Below are positions 48,001 through 51,651 of a stretch of DNA of 51,651 bases, piece after piece. Numbering within the stretch: position 1 is the first letter of the stretch; each line of letters opens with the position of its first letter. A program made the translations under genes and the position numbers. This DNA is from Basidiobolus ranarum (Eukaryota; Basidiobolomycota; Basidiobolomycetes; Basidiobolales), in contig JASJQH010000015.1 in the NCBI GenBank assembly GCA_040143965.1, forward strand, positions 1 through 51,651, read 5' to 3'. The notes under the pieces are model-generated. The model searched no databases. It was not told the origin of the DNA and was given only the letters and a program-made list of their open reading frames with translations.

Positions 48001-49666
48001 TGAGGTGAAATTTAAATTCTCCGAGGGTGACGGAATTGCCGATATTCATATCCTTTTCACCACATAGTAGTTGTGATCTTATCCATCATTCATATTTATA
48101 TCCTTGACCCAGTAGCACTTCCCAAAGAGCCTCTAGAAGTTCATAAGATTGTCGAAGAGGCTATGATCCTTGCCAATAATTCCGTAGCCAAGAAGATATT
48201 TAGTACATTCAAGCATTCAGCTATGCTAAGAAGACATCCACCCCCAGTCGAAAGCCACTTTCGTCTGTTGAAGAAAGCGGCTGAAACAAGGGTAAGGGAT
48301 ATGCAGAATGAAGAGGTGTTCATGGATGGGAACTGACTATTTAACAGGGTTTGAAAATAGATACCTCAAGTAATGCTACCTTGGCAATATCCTTACAGGT
48401 GGCTCAAAAGAATCAACAGGACAAAGATTTCATCATTATGCTGAAGACCATGGCCACTATGGCGATGCAAGAGGCCGGGTGAGTATTTGATTATCAATCG
48501 TTTATGCAACTGTACCACTAAATCAACATTCTTGAATGCAGTTACATCTCTTCCGGGTCGTATGACATTACCGACTTCTATCACTTTGGCCTAGCTCTTG
48601 ATTTCTATACCCATTTCACTGTTAGACCAATGCTTCTGATTCTATTTCACACGAATATGCACTTATCCCCCTTTCTTTAGTCACCGATCCGTAGATACGC
48701 CGATCTGGTCGTCCATCGACAATTACTCGCTTCATTAGCGACTACAAAGACCAATTTCCCTCACAACTCAGTCGTAGACAGTAATAGTAGACTGAATGAA
48801 GTGGCAATCCATCTTAACTCCAAATCTCGGGAGGCTAAGTTTGCTTCAAAAGTATGTATATTAGTGTCAATACATTCCCACACGAAAACTTACCTCGTGC
48901 CAATGTTAGGATTCAGTCGAGCTGTTCCAGAGTCTCTATGTTATGCAGAAGGTAAGCTTATGAAAAGTAAAACGCATAACTATAGGTTCTAACCATTCTA
49001 CAGTCTAAAGCTGGCCCAATCTTGGAAAAGGGAATCATCAGTGAGATTCGTGATAATGGATTCTTTGTGTTCGTTCCAAGGTAAGTTTCTTTGAGAGGCT
49101 ATTACTATCCAAAGACTGTTGTACTAACCAGCATATATAGGTTCGGCATCAAAGGCCCCGTTTACTTGAAGGATAAAGAAGGACGTAATATTGTACCTCA
49201 GTCTCTGATCTCTGGTCTCCCCTCAGATGGTAATATCGAATTACTTATTGAATATATATTCTTTCTAACACCATGTCTAGATTCCACATATCTTCCTCGT
49301 TGTAACGTTGACTCTGACTCGACACGTATCTCAGTGGACATCGTAGATTCCTCCAAGACCATTCATTTCAACATCTTTGATCATGTTCAGGTCTGCTTGA
49401 AACTACACGAGTCTCGTGCACATCGACACACTGTTTATATGACCTTGGTTGGATTACTTAGTAATCATCAAGACAAACCAGTTCGAAAGTTAAATGATCA
49501 AGAACTTATGAGTGCTATCATAGATGGTGAGAAAAAAGGGCAGATCACTCACGAACCAGCTATTTCCAAAGATTCCAATGAAGCACAATTTCAACAAACT
49601 ACTAATAGTGTCTATGATCTTCTGGAATCATTTCATAATCTATCAACTGTAGAATTAAGAAATTGA
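45016..49666 (+). CDS. DIS3L1-like exosome 3'-5' exoribonuclease (PIN-CSD-RNB-S1)
   Basis: About eighteen exons encode roughly 980 residues. N-terminal PIN-like region: [75 protein letters not shown]. Cold-shock domains include [20 protein letters not shown] and [19 protein letters not shown]. The RNB domain has the catalytic Asp cluster in [15 protein letters not shown], then [32 protein letters not shown] and [20 protein letters not shown]. An S1-like end follows ([20 protein letters not shown]), and the tail [18 protein letters not shown] parallels the DIS3L end. The wording fits DIS3L1, the cytoplasmic exosome nuclease, better than DIS3 or DIS3L2. RNB aspartates are present, so it should degrade RNA; PIN activity is doubtful, as in animal DIS3L1. 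Several small exons (46220-46420, 47900-48120, 48660-49010) are approximate. Confidence 0.87.
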
Positions 49667-49845
49667 TCTATATTTCTTTTCCACTTTCTTTTAATTTGTA
49701 TTGTTATTCTTGTTTTATTGGATGTTCTCTAATATTCCTTTGTCTATGGTATGCTGAAATTTTCATCATAATAAATTTCATTAAATTTCTTAAACTCTTG
49801 TATATATCTGAGGATTTCTAGAACTTTTCCCTCTTCTGAAAAATT
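49667..49845. other. 3' end of DIS3L-like gene and junction with retroelement
   Basis: AT-rich sequence running into copia-like DNA. The 20-bp word at 49801-49820 recurs at 51192-51211 and may mark an element end (see the repeat entry). Confidence 0.4.
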
Positions 49846-51211
49846 GGATGGAACCAATTATCATATTTGGAAAATTAAAATGGAAATGAAGCCTCCTATC
49901 ACTTCACAAATGAAAAACATTGGTTTGTGGATTATGAAGAAATTCCAATTAGAAATGTTTTCATAGGAGATGACCATACATTTGAAGCCATTGGAATGGG
50001 AACAGTTCAAGTCATTTTAACTGGTGCTTCTGAAGAGAAAGTGTATACTTTTAAGGATATACTACATGTTCCAAATATTGCAAGAATTTAGTATCTATAT
50101 GCAAGGCCACCTCAGAAGGGCTAATATTCAATTTTGATAAGTCAGTATACATCATCACTGATTCAAATGGGAATTATTTAGCTTTGGGAGAAAAGGATCA
50201 GAACTTATACAGACTTACATATGATCAAAGAGATTTATGTTTAAATATGAGTTATTCAAATCAAGAAACTATTCAATTATGGCATAAGAGATTTGGCCAT
50301 ATTGGATTTGATTATTTGAGCAAAATGATCAAAAATTGCCTAATTTCTGGAATTCAAATTAATCCTCTAACCAAAATGTAAATTTGTGAGGGTTGTGTAT
50401 ATGGAAAACAAGTCAGGCAACTGTTAAAGAGCTTTGGTTTGATCAAATCTGTCAATAAATTGGATCTAATTCATTCAGATCTATGTGAACCTATTCAAAA
50501 TTTATCTTTAGGCAAGAAAAGAAACTTAATCACTTTTATTGATAATTATACAAGATACATTTGGGTCTACTATGTGGAAAGAAAAGAAGAAGCTCTCTCC
50601 ATTGTTAGATATTTTAAAATATTTGTGGAGATTGAAGCTGGAACTAAAATCAAGAAAAACATACTGATAATGGTGGAGAATATACTTCAACACAATTTTA
50701 GCACTTTTGCAAAGTTCATGGAATTAAGCAAGAAGCTACTGTTCCCTATTCACCTCAATAAAATGGAGTTGCTGAAAGAGGTAGCAGGACTATAATAGAA
50801 GTGGCAAGATATATGATAAAAGCACAAAATTGATCTTAAAACTTTTGGGCAGAATATCTTGCTACAGCTATATATTTGAAGAATAGGAGCCTTGCTAGAA
50901 TTCTGTCTTACTCTACACCATATCAAGCTTGGTTTGGAGTTAAACCTGATGTAAAACATGTGAGGATCTTTGGATGTAATGCTTGTGTGAAATTATTGTT
51001 AAAGTATTTGGGAGCCTGTTGGAAGTGGTTTGGTGAATTAGAGGAATTGGTGGTTTCACTTATTGATTTATTGATTAGAAAGTTGACATATATAGTTTTG
51101 TCAAGATGTAAGCAAACTAACATGTAGAATATGTTAAGGAAGGTCCCAGGAACATGTGTGCCAAGCTTGGGGCTACAAGTTTGAAAAAATCTATATATCT
51201 GAGAACTTCTA
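49801..51211. repeat. Pair of 20-bp direct repeats flanking the plus-orientation copia remnant
   Basis: TATATATCTGAGGATTTCTA at 49801-49820 and TATATATCTGAGAACTTCTA at 51192-51211 differ at two positions. They bracket the copia remnant and could be the shared end of two decayed LTRs. Sequence further left of each copy does not look alike by eye, so full LTRs are not shown. Confidence 0.5.
49846..51130 (+). mobile_element. Degenerate Ty1/copia retrotransposon remnant, plus orientation
   Basis: A broken pol-type coding region on the plus strand. At about 49846 there is a gag-like start (LDGTNYHIWKIKMEM). Frame and text then jump to a protease/pre-integrase part (VFIGDDHTFEAIGMGTVQV), a gag-pre-integrase block at 50184-50381 (ETIQLWHKRFGHIGFDYLSK) and an integrase-core block at 50439-50700 (DLIHSDLCEP, LITFIDNYTRYIWVYYVER). 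A last scrap is near 50920 (STPYQAWFGVKPDVKHVRIF). Several stop codons and frameshifts separate the blocks, most of gag is missing, and no reverse transcriptase is present. It cannot encode a working element. Described only, not repaired. Confidence 0.8.
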
Positions 51212-51214
51212 AGT

Positions 51215-51338
51215 TGGTAAAAATATACTAAGTAAGTTCCAATTGAGAATAATGCATAATATCTTAGTGAAATATAAGATAACTAAGTACTAAGCTATAT
51301 ATGTCTATATAGGTGCTTAGACAATGCTAATTTCAACA
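51215..51338 (-). mobile_element. Candidate LTR of the minus-orientation copia element
   Basis: Read on the minus strand, a purine-rich tract (GTTGAGGGAGAG, about 51350-51339) is followed directly by TGTTGAAATTAGC, a normal polypurine-tract/3' LTR junction. On that reading the LTR starts at 51338 and could end at 51215 with ACCA, giving TG...CA termini and 124 bp. The left limit is tentative. Confidence 0.5.
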
Positions 51339-51349
51339 CTCTCCCTCAA

Positions 51350-51651
51350 CTAAAGAGTCATATAAACTAATCCTAATAAAGGTCTAAATTTCTCAAATTT
51401 CTGTCTAGCTAATGGTTTGGTTAACATATCTGCCATCATGTCTTCTGTAGAACAATAAATTAAGTCAATATACTTATTCTCTTTGGTTGCTCTGATGAAG
51501 TGATGCTTAATATCTATATGTTTACTTCTATTATGAAACATGGGATTTTTAGCTAATTTGATACAACTTTGATTATCTTGAAATATTGTAGTTGGTGAAT
51601 TTTGAGAATAACCCAAATCTGTTAAGAGTTTTCTTAACCATATTGCTTCTT
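51350..51651 (-). mobile_element. Ty1/copia 3' end (RNase H C-terminus), minus orientation
   Basis: A minus-strand frame (stop at 51352-51350) carries the end of a copia-type RNase H: TTIFQDNQSCIKLAKNP, HNRSKHIDIKHHFIRATKEN and DMMADMLTKPLARQKFEKF. The frame runs intact to the window edge upstream, so the rest of this element lies outside to the right. It faces the plus-orientation remnant. Whether it is a complete element cannot be judged here. Confidence 0.85.

Noticed and set aside
45016-49666. Ssd1 or DIS3L2 as identity for the RNB protein
   Set aside because: An intact Asp cluster argues against Ssd1, and the N-terminal PIN-like region argues against DIS3L2, which lacks PIN.
1-51651. 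tRNA, rRNA and CRISPR-like arrays
   Set aside because: I looked for B-box-like GGTTCGA words, rRNA-like tracts and regularly spaced repeats in the gaps and saw none; a covariance-model scan would be decisive.

Overview
This is a stretch of a fungal nuclear genome. Genes carry many short introns (roughly 40-90 nt, GT...AG), the DNA is AT-rich, genes lie close together on both strands, and several products are fungal in type: an arrestin-like protein, a Rom1/2-type Rho GEF, a VRG4-type GDP-mannose transporter, an Mss116-like DEAD-box helicase and an mS37/Mrp10 protein. The presence of a DIS3L1-like exoribonuclease, rather than only the DIS3 expected in Ascomycota, together with an intronless beta-tubulin and copia-like remnants, makes an early-diverging (non-Dikarya) lineage likely. 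I cannot name the species from sequence alone.

Layout, left to right. A signal-peptide gene leaves the window at base 1 (-). It is followed by a YIPF1/YIPF2-type Golgi protein (388-1712, -), mitoribosomal mS37/Mrp10 (2226-2516, +), a membrane-anchored ZZ-finger/EF-hand protein (3086-4640, -), an arrestin-like protein (5371-about 7420, +), a GDP-mannose transporter (7807-9249, +) and beta-tubulin (10137-11492, +). Then come the large ASCC3/Slh1 helicase (11808-18786, -), a FrnE/DsbA-like oxidoreductase (19339-20055, +), a DEP-DH-PH-CNH Rho GEF (20783-24980, +), an Ada-type metal-binding-like protein (25702-26304, +), an unrecognised coiled-coil/polyproline protein (26806-28209, -), an Mss116-like helicase (29481-31466, +), the mitochondrial ABC transporter Atm1 (31793-34640, -), eIF2B-delta (35249-36927, +) and DNA topoisomerase II (37233-42876, +). 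Last are a stand-alone HBS1-N/Ski7-like protein (43049-44709, -) and a DIS3L1-like exoribonuclease (45016-49666, +). The right end holds decayed Ty1/copia remnants in both orientations.

Most neighbours are unrelated housekeeping genes, as is normal for eukaryotes. The exception is the head-to-head pair at 43049-49666. A GTPase-less HBS1 N-terminal protein, similar in architecture to the human short HBS1L isoform that acts as SKI7, sits about 306 bp from a DIS3L1-like nuclease. In animals these two proteins work together in the cytoplasmic exosome-SKI pathway, so this may be a co-regulated fungal RNA-decay module. It is the most interesting feature here. ASCC3/Slh1 (ribosome rescue) in the same window is probably coincidence. 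The second notable point is beta-tubulin with Met at position 198 and Gln at position 6, both positions where benzimidazole-resistance changes occur. Exon limits were read by eye from splice signals and frame continuity; short exons and some ends are approximate.
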